Part shown: positions 25,948 through 34,081 of the stretch, in pieces | Layout of the letters: every line of letters begins with the position of its first letter | How positions within the stretch are numbered: position 1 is the first letter of the stretch | Assembly: GCA_020431985.1 (NCBI GenBank) | Contig: JAGQHF010000029.1 | Coordinates: 1-38,725 of the forward strand | Source of the DNA: Nitrosarchaeum sp. | GTDB lineage: Archaea; Thermoproteota; Nitrososphaeria; Nitrososphaerales; Nitrosopumilaceae | DNA length: 38,725 nucleotides | Direction of reading: 5' to 3' | The notes under the pieces: model-generated | The model's input: only the letters and a program-made list of their open reading frames with translations | What the model was told of the DNA's origin: nothing | Database searches by the model: none | Translations under genes and position numbers: made by a program

Positions 25948-26283
25948 TCAATTATCTTTATTTTCTGAATTTTCACTGTTACCTGGACCTACCATGTCTT
26001 CAGGTTTTACTTCGTTATCCCATTTACCTCTAATTCCTTTAATCAGGGATATCGTACCTCCAAGCAGTAATGCTCCTACCACGACAAGGAAGATGGTTTG
26101 ATCAAAGATCTTGTATGTACAGTTGACCTGAACTGGCCCCGTCTCATCTGTATATTCAAAACAATCATTGAATTCTAACATTTCTAAATTGGCATCTCTG
26201 TACTCATTACCAAAAATCCCAAACATTAAGAATCCTGCAAACATTAATCCTACACCCAATATTAAAAATCTCATATCGCTCAT
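25948..26283 (-). CDS. Hypothetical two-TM membrane protein
   Basis: A 111-residue protein with two membrane helices (FLILGVGLMFAGFLMFGIFG near 6-25, and TIFLVVVGALLLGGTISLI near 63-81). The roughly 40-residue loop between them carries two cysteines that could form a disulfide outside the cell. The C-terminal tail is acidic and Asn/Ser/Glu-rich. No family is recognised. An internal ATG at 26274 is an alternative start. It lies 39 nt downstream of the SRPBCC gene on the same strand and may share its transcript. Confidence 0.65.
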   Translation of the reverse strand: MSDMRFLILGVGLMFAGFLMFGIFGNEYRDANLEMLEFNDCFEYTDETGPVQVNCTYKIFDQTIFLVVVGALLLGGTISLIKGIRGKWDNEVKPEDMVGPGNSENSENKDN

Positions 26284-26322
26284 GAGTTTTCTCTTCTCTA
26301 ATCCTATTTACACATTAACCGC

Positions 26323-26796
26323 TTATTTTTCTAGTGCTGATTTGAGGTTGTTGAGTGATGTTCTGTAAAACAGTTCCATGTCACTTGTAAACCCTAAAAA
26401 TTGTTTTTTTGTCATTTTTTTGGAATTAATATATGATTTCCATGTTATCTGGGTTTTATTTTTGGCTTTTTGAGTTATGGATATGGTCGCAACATACGCA
26501 CGAAGTGGGAGTCCCTCCGTTGCAATGTACGTAAAACTCTCCATGGGGTTCCATTGTATGATGTGCTCCTCTATTGTATTTCCATTTTCAAACGTTATTT
26601 CTCTTATTGCCCCCACACCTCTCTTTTTTTTGGAAGTGTATGTTGTTTTTTTAACGCCAACTACCCATGCAGCCAACCCTGCAATTTTACTAATCTCACA
26701 CCACACCTCTTTTTTAGATGCATTTATTGTGGTGCTTTTTTTTACAATTCCTGTTTGGTATGATTTTCTATCTTTTTCCATCGCTTTCTTTTGCAT
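26323..26796 (-). CDS. SRPBCC (polyketide cyclase-like) protein
   Basis: A 157-residue helix-grip protein. The opening KKSTTINASKKEVWCEISKI is the typical first strand and helix. Beta strands follow (GVGAIREITFENGNTIEEHII, SFTYIATEGLP, ATISITQKAKNKTQITWKS), and a C-terminal helix MELFYRTSLNNLKSALEK closes the cavity. Members bind lipids, polyketide-like or other hydrophobic ligands. The substrate is unknown. ATG at 26781 is an alternative start. It is divergent from the coiled-coil gene, sharing a 58-bp A/T-rich promoter region. Confidence 0.8.
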   Translation of the reverse strand: MQKKAMEKDRKSYQTGIVKKSTTINASKKEVWCEISKIAGLAAWVVGVKKTTYTSKKKRGVGAIREITFENGNTIEEHIIQWNPMESFTYIATEGLPLRAYVATISITQKAKNKTQITWKSYINSKKMTKKQFLGFTSDMELFYRTSLNNLKSALEK

Positions 26797-26854
26797 TAAT
26801 TAATTTTAAATTTTAATGTTCTAACACATTTAATCAAGTAGGAGCAATAACGGT

Positions 26855-28123
26855 ATGGTATTTGGTTGGGGAAAAAAGAAAGAAGAGATACCATCTACTG
26901 AACCTGAAAGTGTCTTGGTAGATGATATTCCTAAATTAACTGAAAACACTCTAGCCAAACGTAAAAAACAAACTTTGAGTATGGTGGAATCTATCCGAAA
27001 TGATGCTGCACCATTGATCGATGACCTAATTCAAATAGGCCATACATTAGAACAGGACAATCTTGATGTGGATGAAATAGATAAACATCTTAGAATTATT
27101 GTTGTAAGAGGCAAAAAACAGGTAATCAGTACAATAAAGCGAGATGTAGTTCCGTTACCTAGGATAACTTCTATGGATGATGTTAAGGAATTATCCGCCC
27201 TACTTAATCAAATCCTAAAAAAACTTGGAGATGTGTTAGGTAGACAAACTAGAATTATTCATATTTTTGCAAAAAAATATGCTGAACAACTTAAAGAAAT
27301 CTTATCAAAGCTGCAATCGAATAATACGGAAATAACAAGAATTTTAAAAAATTATCAAGATGATATAAACATCTACAATGATGTGACTAGTTTGGTTCAT
27401 GATATAACCATGTCCAGAACTGAAATTCTACAAAATAAACAAAAGATTTCTGAGTGGACAGATTTTGTGAAATCAAGCGAAAAAAAAATTTCATCATTGC
27501 AAAACTCCATTGATGAATTTAAATCAACAAAAGACTATGGTGCATATCTGAAATTAAGACATGATATAGACAAAGTAAGTTCTGATTTACCTACCATTAA
27601 AAACCAAATTGATTCTCAATTTACCAAAATTTCAAGACCTCTGGGAAGATATGAACACATATCGTCAGATCGAGAACAAAAACTCTTTTTAGAAAAATTA
27701 ATCACAGATCCAATCGAGACCATAAATTCAAAAAATAAAGATCTAATAATCATTATTTTGGAAAATGTACGAAAAGGAATTTTGTCTGGTTCTATATCTG
27801 TCAAAGATGTAGACAAATCTATGACTCAAATTACAGAAACAATTGAAATGCTTGAATCCTTTATTGGGCAAATCAATGAGTTTCAAACAAAACTCCATAA
27901 TCTTAAGGTTGAGTCTGACCAATTTGATATCTCGTCTCTACATGACCTAGAAAAGGAATTAACAAAACTCATTGATGAAAAGAAAATTTATGAGGAAAAA
28001 ATAGATGTCCTTTCAGAGGAAATTGAACAAGCTGATCATAGCAACTCCGATCGTCATTCGACCTTGGAGCTGAAGCTGCAACAATTTACAAATACTAGAT
28101 TCACCATCTCGAAAAATGTTTAA
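26855..28123 (+). CDS. Coiled-coil protein, possible membrane-associated scaffold
   Basis: A 422-residue, largely helical protein. The N-terminus is MVFGWGKKKEE, an aromatic and basic tip that could touch membrane. Long amphipathic helices and coiled coil follow from about 40 to 400, with a break near 235-275 (Pro- and Gly-containing SRPLGRYEHISSDREQK). No ATPase, DNA-binding or catalytic motif is present. Homologues in this lineage are often labelled SbcC-like only because of coiled coil. It precedes a JAMM metalloprotease by 31 nt, so the two are probably co-expressed. Function is unknown. Confidence 0.75.
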   Translation: MVFGWGKKKEEIPSTEPESVLVDDIPKLTENTLAKRKKQTLSMVESIRNDAAPLIDDLIQIGHTLEQDNLDVDEIDKHLRIIVVRGKKQVISTIKRDVVPLPRITSMDDVKELSALLNQILKKLGDVLGRQTRIIHIFAKKYAEQLKEILSKLQSNNTEITRILKNYQDDINIYNDVTSLVHDITMSRTEILQNKQKISEWTDFVKSSEKKISSLQNSIDEFKSTKDYGAYLKLRHDIDKVSSDLPTIKNQIDSQFTKISRPLGRYEHISSDREQKLFLEKLITDPIETINSKNKDLIIIILENVRKGILSGSISVKDVDKSMTQITETIEMLESFIGQINEFQTKLHNLKVESDQFDISSLHDLEKELTKLIDEKKIYEEKIDVLSEEIEQADHSNSDRHSTLELKLQQFTNTRFTISKNV

Positions 28124-28154
28124 AAATTGATTAACCTAAAATTTTATTCATCAT

Positions 28155-28553
28155 ATGTTTTTTAAGAAAAAAAAGATTGAACGACAGGTCATGTTGCAAC
28201 ATGATGTTTTGGACAGTATATTGTCTTTTTGCCAGATGAAACATCCTAATGAGGGAATTCTTATCCTAAAGGGTAAATCTAAACAAGGAACAATCCAAGT
28301 AACGGGTTTGGTAATTCCTCCTTTTAGCTATACTGGCCCTACATTTGCAGGATTTCCTCATTCTTTCCTACCTTTTGACATGAGTTATGTTGGAATAGTT
28401 CATTCACATCCTAGTGGTTCTGCGAATCCTTCTGTTACTGATCTTCATAATTTTTTTGGTTTGGTGTCTCTTATCGTTAAATTTCCATATCATGATGATG
28501 ACGTATTCGCTTGGGATAGTAATGGCAACCAAGTAAAACTTTCAATAGTGTAA
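28155..28553 (+). CDS. JAB/MPN+ (JAMM) metalloprotease
   Basis: A 132-residue protein with a complete JAMM zinc site: Glu33, then His83-Ser-His85-Pro, six residues, Ser93 and Asp96 (HxHPx6SxxD). All metal and catalytic ligands are present, so it should be active. Archaeal relatives remove ubiquitin-like modifiers (desampylase); others work in cysteine biosynthesis. The start MFFKKKKIE is basic and aromatic like that of the upstream coiled-coil protein. Context suggests a joint function with that protein rather than sulfur metabolism, which is inference. Confidence 0.9.
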   Translation: MFFKKKKIERQVMLQHDVLDSILSFCQMKHPNEGILILKGKSKQGTIQVTGLVIPPFSYTGPTFAGFPHSFLPFDMSYVGIVHSHPSGSANPSVTDLHNFFGLVSLIVKFPYHDDDVFAWDSNGNQVKLSIV

Positions 28554-28728
28554 CAGTTTGTCTCTGACAAAAAGAAAAAATCTTGACAAAACTTTATAAT
28601 CATTGTACAAAGGCTAGGCTATGCGAAAAAATGCTCTTAACTGCTACTTATCCATCAATGGTATAGTGCATCGTGCATTGTTATTGGTTTTCAGATTCTT
28701 TATGAATCAAATAATCTTTCATTCGTAT
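28554..28728 (+). promoter_or_regulatory. Intergenic region with a strong TATA-like box facing the tfb 3' end
   Basis: ACTTTATAAT at 28591-28600 is a good archaeal TATA box. It points rightward and lies about 25 nt before an ATG at 28621. That ATG opens a 52-codon frame running antisense into the 3' end of the TFB gene (to 28779). The product would be hydrophobic and basic with no motif. The box may instead drive a short non-coding or antisense RNA. Confidence 0.4.
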
Positions 28729-29655
28729 TCAATCCTGTATCTTAAGCTTTTTTTGAAGCTCATGAAACCTATTTCGTAACGTTACAACTGTAATTCCTGC
28801 TGCTTTTGCAATTTGAACTTGCGTGAATGGTTCATGTCGTGTTATACATGCATAATATATGGCTGCAGCAGACATTCCAACTGGATCTCTTCCTGCTAGA
28901 ATTCCAATCGATTCAGCCTGTCTTATCATCTCTAATGAAATCTGCTTGAGGTTTGCGGGTAACTCCAAGTTGTTTGCGATTTTTAATATACAATGTGTCT
29001 GATCAACCACCATTATTTTCAGATTCAGCTGTTTTACAATTGCCCTGTAGCTCTGGGCAATGGTTCTTCTCTTGATGTTTGTAGCCTCTGACATATCCCT
29101 TAATGTTCTAAGTGTATGTGTACTTCTGCACGCTGCATACATTGATGCAGTAGCCATTGCTTGAATAGAACGACCTTGCGTCATCTTCTGTTCATTTGCT
29201 TTTCGGTAGATGTATGCAGCTTGCTCCTTTATTGCATTTGAAACTTGTATCTTGTCCTGAATTCTTTCAAGTGTATCAAATGCAATTCTAAGATTTGTGT
29301 CCGTGTTCTTGTTTGTCTGACTTCGTCGATCCTGAATACGTATACGTCTTATTGTGTTGTTCACTGTGGAATGTAGTGAATTTCCTTTTGCATCCTTGTT
29401 TGTCTTCCCAATTATTGTGGATAATCCAAAATCATGAAATGCAAGTGACTGAGGGCTACCAACATGTCTATTGTCATTTACAAAATCATAGTTGTCATTG
29501 TTGAGTCCAGTTATTTTCTGTTCAACTACGGTGCCACAATATCCACAAAATTTCTCACTAGACGAAATATCTTGTATGATAGCTGCTTTTCCACATCTGC
29601 CACATTTTGCCACTAGTCTGTGTTTATTTGACATTCCAGTATTGGAATCTGTCAT
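28729..29655 (-). CDS. tfb: Transcription initiation factor TFB
   Basis: A 308-residue archaeal TFIIB homologue that bridges TBP-bound promoter DNA and RNA polymerase. The N-terminal zinc ribbon has Cys18, Cys21, Cys37 and Cys40 (CGRCGK...CGYCG). A B-reader/linker-like region rich in Asn, His and Arg follows, then two cyclin repeats (about 110-200 and 205-300) ending in the helix-turn-helix AGITVVTLRNRFHEL. I chose ATG at 29655 because a longer frame to 29703 would overlap the DUF1059 gene. Archaea of this group carry several TFBs, so this may be a specialised paralogue. Confidence 0.93.
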   Translation of the reverse strand: MTDSNTGMSNKHRLVAKCGRCGKAAIIQDISSSEKFCGYCGTVVEQKITGLNNDNYDFVNDNRHVGSPQSLAFHDFGLSTIIGKTNKDAKGNSLHSTVNNTIRRIRIQDRRSQTNKNTDTNLRIAFDTLERIQDKIQVSNAIKEQAAYIYRKANEQKMTQGRSIQAMATASMYAACRSTHTLRTLRDMSEATNIKRRTIAQSYRAIVKQLNLKIMVVDQTHCILKIANNLELPANLKQISLEMIRQAESIGILAGRDPVGMSAAAIYYACITRHEPFTQVQIAKAAGITVVTLRNRFHELQKKLKIQD

Positions 29656-29680
29656 TGTGAAATTCTCTCCATGCCACATT

Positions 29681-29938
29681 TTATGAAAAATGTCTCCTCC
29701 CAAGTGACCATTTTTCTAGTTTTAATGTTTCAGATTCATCAATGTTGTTGGTTTTTCTCTCATTATGTTGTTCTTTATTCTTCTTTTCTATCGTGCCAAG
29801 AACTTTCCTCATTGGAATCACTCGGTTATGTTTTGCAGTTGTGTGTAGATTGAAACTATCGCAAATGATTTTCTTCTCTGAATTCTCTACCACAAAGTCA
29901 CAATCAATCCCTATATCTCGACATGTCAATTTGTACAT
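29681..29938 (-). CDS. DUF1059-like small protein
   Basis: An 85-residue protein whose first half, MYKLTCRDIGIDCDFVVE, matches the short DUF1059 pattern (a CRDxGxDCDF motif). Cys6 and Cys13 are the conserved pair. The second half is charged and disordered-looking with many Lys and Glu. The family's role is unknown. The stop is 25 nt from the chosen TFB start, so this gene is probably the first of a two-gene unit with TFB. It is divergent from an RHH-containing gene. Confidence 0.75.
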   Translation of the reverse strand: MYKLTCRDIGIDCDFVVENSEKKIICDSFNLHTTAKHNRVIPMRKVLGTIEKKNKEQHNERKTNNIDESETLKLEKWSLGRRHFS

Positions 29939-30022
29939 GCTTTAATTAGGAAAAAATTCGTTATAACATCTTAGTATCTTCTGTGCTACACTGTAACACA
30001 AGAGATTAGTAGATTAAAATGA

Positions 30023-30035
30023 ATGATTTAATCAT
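30023..30035. promoter_or_regulatory. Inverted repeat before the second RHH gene
   Basis: ATGATT and AATCAT flank a central T, lying between a TATA-like GATTAAAATG (30012-30021) and the ATG at 30045. The position matches operator 2 at the OsmC gene and would suit autorepression. Confidence 0.4.
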
Positions 30036-30044
30036 CATAAAAAA

Positions 30045-30608
30045 ATGGAAAAAAAAGAGCGTGCGCCAACAGAACATGCAAGTTTTAGGATAAGCACACC
30101 CACGTTAGATAATCTAAGAAAAATATCGAAGGAGCAAAAAGTAAGTCTTAACACCTATGTCAACCAGATTATTGACTCCCATCTGAGCTGGGATCTTTAT
30201 GCACCAGAGGTGGGCTGGGTAATTATGTTGAAATCAGCACTTAAGGAGCTAATCAAAAACATAGATCCTGAAACCATATCATCAATAGCCAGAAATGCTG
30301 CAGAAACAGGTGGAAAAGAGATTGCATTATCAATGCGAGGAAAACATGGTATCGATGAATGGATTTCAATTTTAAAGGATCGTGCAAAATCCTCAGGATT
30401 TTCAATCAAGGAATATGATGGTCAGGATAGTGTACGATTAGTGATGTATCACGGTCTGGGAGAAAACTGGTCAGTATTTTTTGAAATCTATTACTATACT
30501 ATTTTCTATGATTTGGGCTCTGATGTAAAAACAGAGCATACTGAAAATTCTGTTCTATTGGAGATAAAAAGAAAAATTGATCCAAAAGGCACTCTTGGAA
30601 AACTATGA
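30045..30608 (+). CDS. RHH-domain protein with unknown C-terminal domain
   Basis: A 187-residue protein. The N-terminal part is a ribbon-helix-helix module (about 12-48: HASFRISTPTLDNLRKIS, then KVSLNTYVNQIIDSHLSW). The C-terminal part (55-187) is a mixed alpha/beta domain with strands FSIKEYDGQDSVRLVMYHGL and WSVFFEIYYYTIFYDL. It may bind a ligand or partner. This is the second RHH protein with a private effector domain in the window; the C-termini are not obviously similar. It is divergent from the DUF1059/TFB unit. A role as transcription regulator is likely, but the targets are unknown. Confidence 0.75.
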   Translation: MEKKERAPTEHASFRISTPTLDNLRKISKEQKVSLNTYVNQIIDSHLSWDLYAPEVGWVIMLKSALKELIKNIDPETISSIARNAAETGGKEIALSMRGKHGIDEWISILKDRAKSSGFSIKEYDGQDSVRLVMYHGLGENWSVFFEIYYYTIFYDLGSDVKTEHTENSVLLEIKRKIDPKGTLGKL

Positions 30609-30899
30609 CTGCCCTAGTTAAATTCATGTAATGTTATCTTCTGGCACGTTTCTCGATTGTACCAGTCCTTTTAGTTACGATGGATAGTCAAGATACACGC
30701 TAATTTGACCTAGACATGGTTAAAATGGCCACCTCTGACTCCTGTTCAACACAATTCATCTTTGTGGAGTCAGGGTCTTCCACAATAACCTTTCAGATTA
30801 CTATGTATGCAGTTCCATTGGGCTTTCATATGCCCAGTGCCAAGGTTTGTGCGAATTAGGCATTAACTTTATAAGTATTTTCAAGATAATGTATGTGAG
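30609..30899 (+). other. Intergenic region with two stem-loops and a TATA box
   Basis: No gene is seen. CTGACTCC (30735-30742) pairs with GGAGTCAG (30766-30773). A second hairpin, CATTGGGC (30816-30823) with GCCCAGTG (30832-30839), has one G-U pair and an 8-nt loop. TTTATAAGT near 30869-30877 is a good TATA box for the downstream gene. The central part is less AT-rich than other spacers, which suits a structured RNA. Confidence 0.45.
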
Positions 30900-31214
30900 T
30901 TGTTTAATTACAAAACTTATTTGATATTTCTATTTGCATCTTTAGCTATCAGTATTGGTTTGCAGATGATATTGCCATTCCCGTATGGACTTGGAGCTGC
31001 GCTGGCATTGTTTATTGCGTTTCCGCTCCTATTACGAAGACGTTACATGAGCCGTATGCGTGGGTATGGTGATTCCGGCACAGGTGGAGGATTTTTTGGG
31101 ATGAACTCTGGCGGTAGTTCTGGAGTTCGCTATGTTTGCCTGGTTTGTAACAATAAGCATAAGGGTGGTTCATGTCCTCGATGTGGTTCTAAAATGCAAA
31201 GAGCAGATTTCTAA
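30900..31214 (+). CDS. Membrane protein with C-terminal zinc ribbon
   Basis: A 104-residue protein starting with TTG at 30900, about 25 nt below a TATA box. Two membrane helices (YLIFLFASLAISIGLQMIL and GLGAALALFIAFPLLL) are followed by a basic and Gly/Ser-rich linker. The C-terminus is a zinc ribbon with CLVC and CPRC pairs (Cys83/86 and Cys95/98 region). The ribbon would face the cytoplasm next to the RRRYMSRMR segment. I do not know the family's function. The next gene starts 3 nt later, so they form an operon. Confidence 0.75.
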   Translation: MFNYKTYLIFLFASLAISIGLQMILPFPYGLGAALALFIAFPLLLRRRYMSRMRGYGDSGTGGGFFGMNSGGSSGVRYVCLVCNNKHKGGSCPRCGSKMQRADF

Positions 31215-31217
31215 GCA

Positions 31218-31529
31218 ATGTCTTTAGAACAACTGCGTAAAAAGGTCATCTTTCATAACTCTATAGATGTCTGGATAACTGCTTGCAATGAACGAAGTCT
31301 AGATTGGAATAACACTGATGGGTACCAGATGTTCATTGAATATCTGTTAAAAAACAATCTGAATCTTAAGGCTTTCACATTATGTGCTCATGAGGCTGGG
31401 GAAACAGAACAAGCAAAAACTAATTTTGCCGAGTCACTATCTGATATAAAAAATCCAAACGCATCAGTTTATACCATCAAACTAAGTGATGATGCCATCA
31501 AAACAATCGCTAGTTATTTTAAAAAATAA
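31218..31529 (+). CDS. Hypothetical protein in operon with zinc-ribbon membrane protein
   Basis: A 103-residue soluble, mostly helical protein (SLEQLRKKVIFHNSIDVWITACNERS at the start, DDAIKTIASYFKK at the end). The single-domain fold is not recognised. Starting 3 nt after the preceding stop, it is almost certainly translated from the same transcript, and may act with the zinc-ribbon membrane protein. It converges with the ABC permease genes with 3 nt between stops. Confidence 0.7.
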   Translation: MSLEQLRKKVIFHNSIDVWITACNERSLDWNNTDGYQMFIEYLLKNNLNLKAFTLCAHEAGETEQAKTNFAESLSDIKNPNASVYTIKLSDDAIKTIASYFKK

Positions 31530-31532
31530 CCT

Positions 31533-32900
31533 CTATCTCTTTAATTTTGGGTTTACTATTGTATCAAAAGCATTACCTATAAACACAAAAGCTAGTCCTG
31601 TAATTGCAATCATCATTCCAGGCGGTATTATCCACCACCAAATGCCTCTTGCTGTGGCACCATAAACACTTGCATCATGCAGTATTTGTCCCCATGTTGG
31701 AAATGAGGGATCCCCCAGACCTAGAAAGCTCAGACCTGCCTCTGTGGTAATTGCAGCGGGAACTGAAATTGCAATACTAGCAAATGCATAAGGCAACAAT
31801 TGAGGAAGTATGTGCCTAAGTATTATTTTTGAGCTTTTTTGCCCCATTATTTCTGATGCTTCAACATATCCACGTGTCTTTATTTGCAATGACATGCTTC
31901 TTGCTACTTTTGCAATCCCTACCCAACCAAAAATCATCAAAAAACCAATCATCAGAAAAATACTATTGCTTATAGTTACGGATAAAATTATCAAGAATGG
32001 AAGAGCTGGGAGAGCGTATATGACATCATTAAACCGCATCATTATCTCGTCGGATGATTTCCCTTTATAGCCAGCATACACCCCATACAACAATCCCAAG
32101 ATTACTGAAGATATGGATACCGTGATCCCTATGAAAAGCGCTAACGGTGTACCCCAAAGCAGCCCTATTGCTAGATCCCTTCTAAACTCGTCTGTTCCTA
32201 ATGCCCCAAATGATTTCCCGCCAATTATCATTTTAGATTTTAAAACATCAACATTCAAGTCATTTCCATATATGTTTACAACAAAAACATACCTTCCTTT
32301 GAGTGGCTCATTACTATCTGTTTGTGAAAAAACAATGTCTTCTGTGGAAAGTTTTTCCAGGGGAAAATTAAATGATGTTGATTGTAACTGTATGTTTTTT
32401 CTTATCATTTTATCTGTAGAAAAAATCCTTTCACCGTGAATTGTTGCCGATTCAAAATTTGGAAGCTGCATTGACATCAAGTGTAGTTTTATCTCATCAG
32501 GTCTAATGACAGAAATTTGTAAAAGAGGAGCACCAACATATTGCGCTTCAAACTCGTATATGAAATCATTTGGAAAATCATCATACTCAAAATCAACTCC
32601 AAATTGATTGGAAACTACTGTGATGTCTCCTGTTTTATCTCGATATTCTGCAGGCTTGTCTAATATCTTATGTTCTGGTATTTTTTCACTCAAAAACAGA
32701 TTAATCCATGCAGGACTTGCTACCTTTGGATATGAAATCCAATTACTGGGATTATTCCATTCTTTGAATGTATCCACAGGAATTGTTACTATTGCCACAA
32801 CTGACATCACAATTAGTGTTGCCAAAATGACAATTCCCGCCATGCCAAGTTTACTCTTTAGAATTTCTTTTTTGATTTCTCGTGTTGCACTTTCACTCAT
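31533..32900 (-). CDS. dppC: ABC transporter permease, DppC/OppC type
   Basis: A 455-residue permease of the peptide/nickel family. TM1 is near 19-42 (MAGIVILATLIVMSVVAIV). It is followed by an unusually long extracytoplasmic segment (about 45-235) that makes the protein about 150 residues longer than normal DppC. The remaining helices and the EAA loop (YVEASEIMGQKSSKIILRHILP) with the GLSFLGLGDPSFPTWG signature are typical. It overlaps the dppB stop by one base (TAATG), so translation is coupled. No ATPase or substrate-binding gene is adjacent, so the partners and substrate are unknown. Confidence 0.9.
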   Translation of the reverse strand: MSESATREIKKEILKSKLGMAGIVILATLIVMSVVAIVTIPVDTFKEWNNPSNWISYPKVASPAWINLFLSEKIPEHKILDKPAEYRDKTGDITVVSNQFGVDFEYDDFPNDFIYEFEAQYVGAPLLQISVIRPDEIKLHLMSMQLPNFESATIHGERIFSTDKMIRKNIQLQSTSFNFPLEKLSTEDIVFSQTDSNEPLKGRYVFVVNIYGNDLNVDVLKSKMIIGGKSFGALGTDEFRRDLAIGLLWGTPLALFIGITVSISSVILGLLYGVYAGYKGKSSDEIMMRFNDVIYALPALPFLIILSVTISNSIFLMIGFLMIFGWVGIAKVARSMSLQIKTRGYVEASEIMGQKSSKIILRHILPQLLPYAFASIAISVPAAITTEAGLSFLGLGDPSFPTWGQILHDASVYGATARGIWWWIIPPGMMIAITGLAFVFIGNAFDTIVNPKLKR

Positions 32901-33952
32901 TATTCTACTCTCATCCTGGGGTCAAAATAACCATAGAGTACATCAGCAACAAAAATACTGATTAAAAAAAACACTGTCAATACATAAGTTGAACCTACTA
33001 TCACTGGCAGATCCATCATGGTAATTGCCTCAAAATACAGTCTACCCATTCCAGGCCAATCAAACACTGCTTCTGTAATTATCGCACCTCCCAATGACCC
33101 TGACAAGCTCAATGCCAAAATAGTGATGATTGGAGGTGCGGCATTTTTTAGGGCATGTTTGTATATGATATTTTTTTTGTTAATCCCCATAATTTTTTGT
33201 GATGTTACAAAGTCCTCTTGCATTATGCCCACCATGAAATTTCTTACCAAATATGCCCAAGATCCAAAACCTATCATGACAATTGTAATCAACGGCAGGG
33301 CCATATGGTGCATTAGTGCAAAAAAATAACCAGGTTCAGATGGTAGAATTGATGGAGTTGCCCTTGCGGGAAAAATGTGATACGTGAAGGCAAACACAAA
33401 AATCATCAACATTCCTATCCACCAAACGGGAAAACTGGAGCTGACTATTGCGAAACTTGAGGTCATTCTGTCTATGGTTGAATTTATTTTGCTTCCGGAC
33501 ATTGCCCCCAAAAAGATACCCAATATGGAAATGATTATGGTGGAAGTTGTAAAAAGCAGAATTGTTCTGGGCAATTTTTCTAGTATTATCTCCTTTACAT
33601 CTGATGATCCTGAATCACTTGACAGAAAAGTTGCGTTACCAAAATCCAGAATCATTATCTTGTACATGGTGATTCCTATTCTTTGCGGCGTGTACCATGG
33701 TTCATCTAAGCCTAATTGTTTAACTCTGGCATCAATTTTTTCTTGAATAAACGATTCGAATTCATTTACATTTGAAAAACTCTTGGCTATGGATGGATTA
33801 TTAGCTATTTCACTTCGTACTTGAAACACAACTCCTTGTTTTAAAATAGAATCCATATTGGATCCTACAAGTACAATTGTCAAAAGAAGTGTGATCATTA
33901 ACACTAGAATCATTGTCAGGAGTCTAGTCACAATATACCTTTTTAGTGTCAA
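32900..33952 (-). CDS. dppB: ABC transporter permease, DppB/OppB type
   Basis: A 350-residue permease with the classic DppB form: TM1 (YIVTRLLTMILVLMITLLLT), an extracytoplasmic helical segment (35-110), then five more helices. The EAA loop reads MQEDFVTSQKIMGINKKNIIYKHALKNA, followed by the family signature GAIITEAVFDWPGMGRL. The start codon is TTG at 33952. It is the first gene of a two-gene unit with dppC. Peptide, nickel or other small oligomeric substrates are all possible. Confidence 0.92.
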   Translation of the reverse strand: MTLKRYIVTRLLTMILVLMITLLLTIVLVGSNMDSILKQGVVFQVRSEIANNPSIAKSFSNVNEFESFIQEKIDARVKQLGLDEPWYTPQRIGITMYKIMILDFGNATFLSSDSGSSDVKEIILEKLPRTILLFTTSTIIISILGIFLGAMSGSKINSTIDRMTSSFAIVSSSFPVWWIGMLMIFVFAFTYHIFPARATPSILPSEPGYFFALMHHMALPLITIVMIGFGSWAYLVRNFMVGIMQEDFVTSQKIMGINKKNIIYKHALKNAAPPIITILALSLSGSLGGAIITEAVFDWPGMGRLYFEAITMMDLPVIVGSTYVLTVFFLISIFVADVLYGYFDPRMRVE

Positions 33953-34081
33953 TAATGAAAACTAAACTATTGTGCTTATAACAATTACAAACAATTCTGG
34001 GTTTGTCTCTTGATATGATTAGTACTGTTAATATACAAAATCCAAAAAATTCTAATCGCCCTAAATTTATTAAATGATGTG

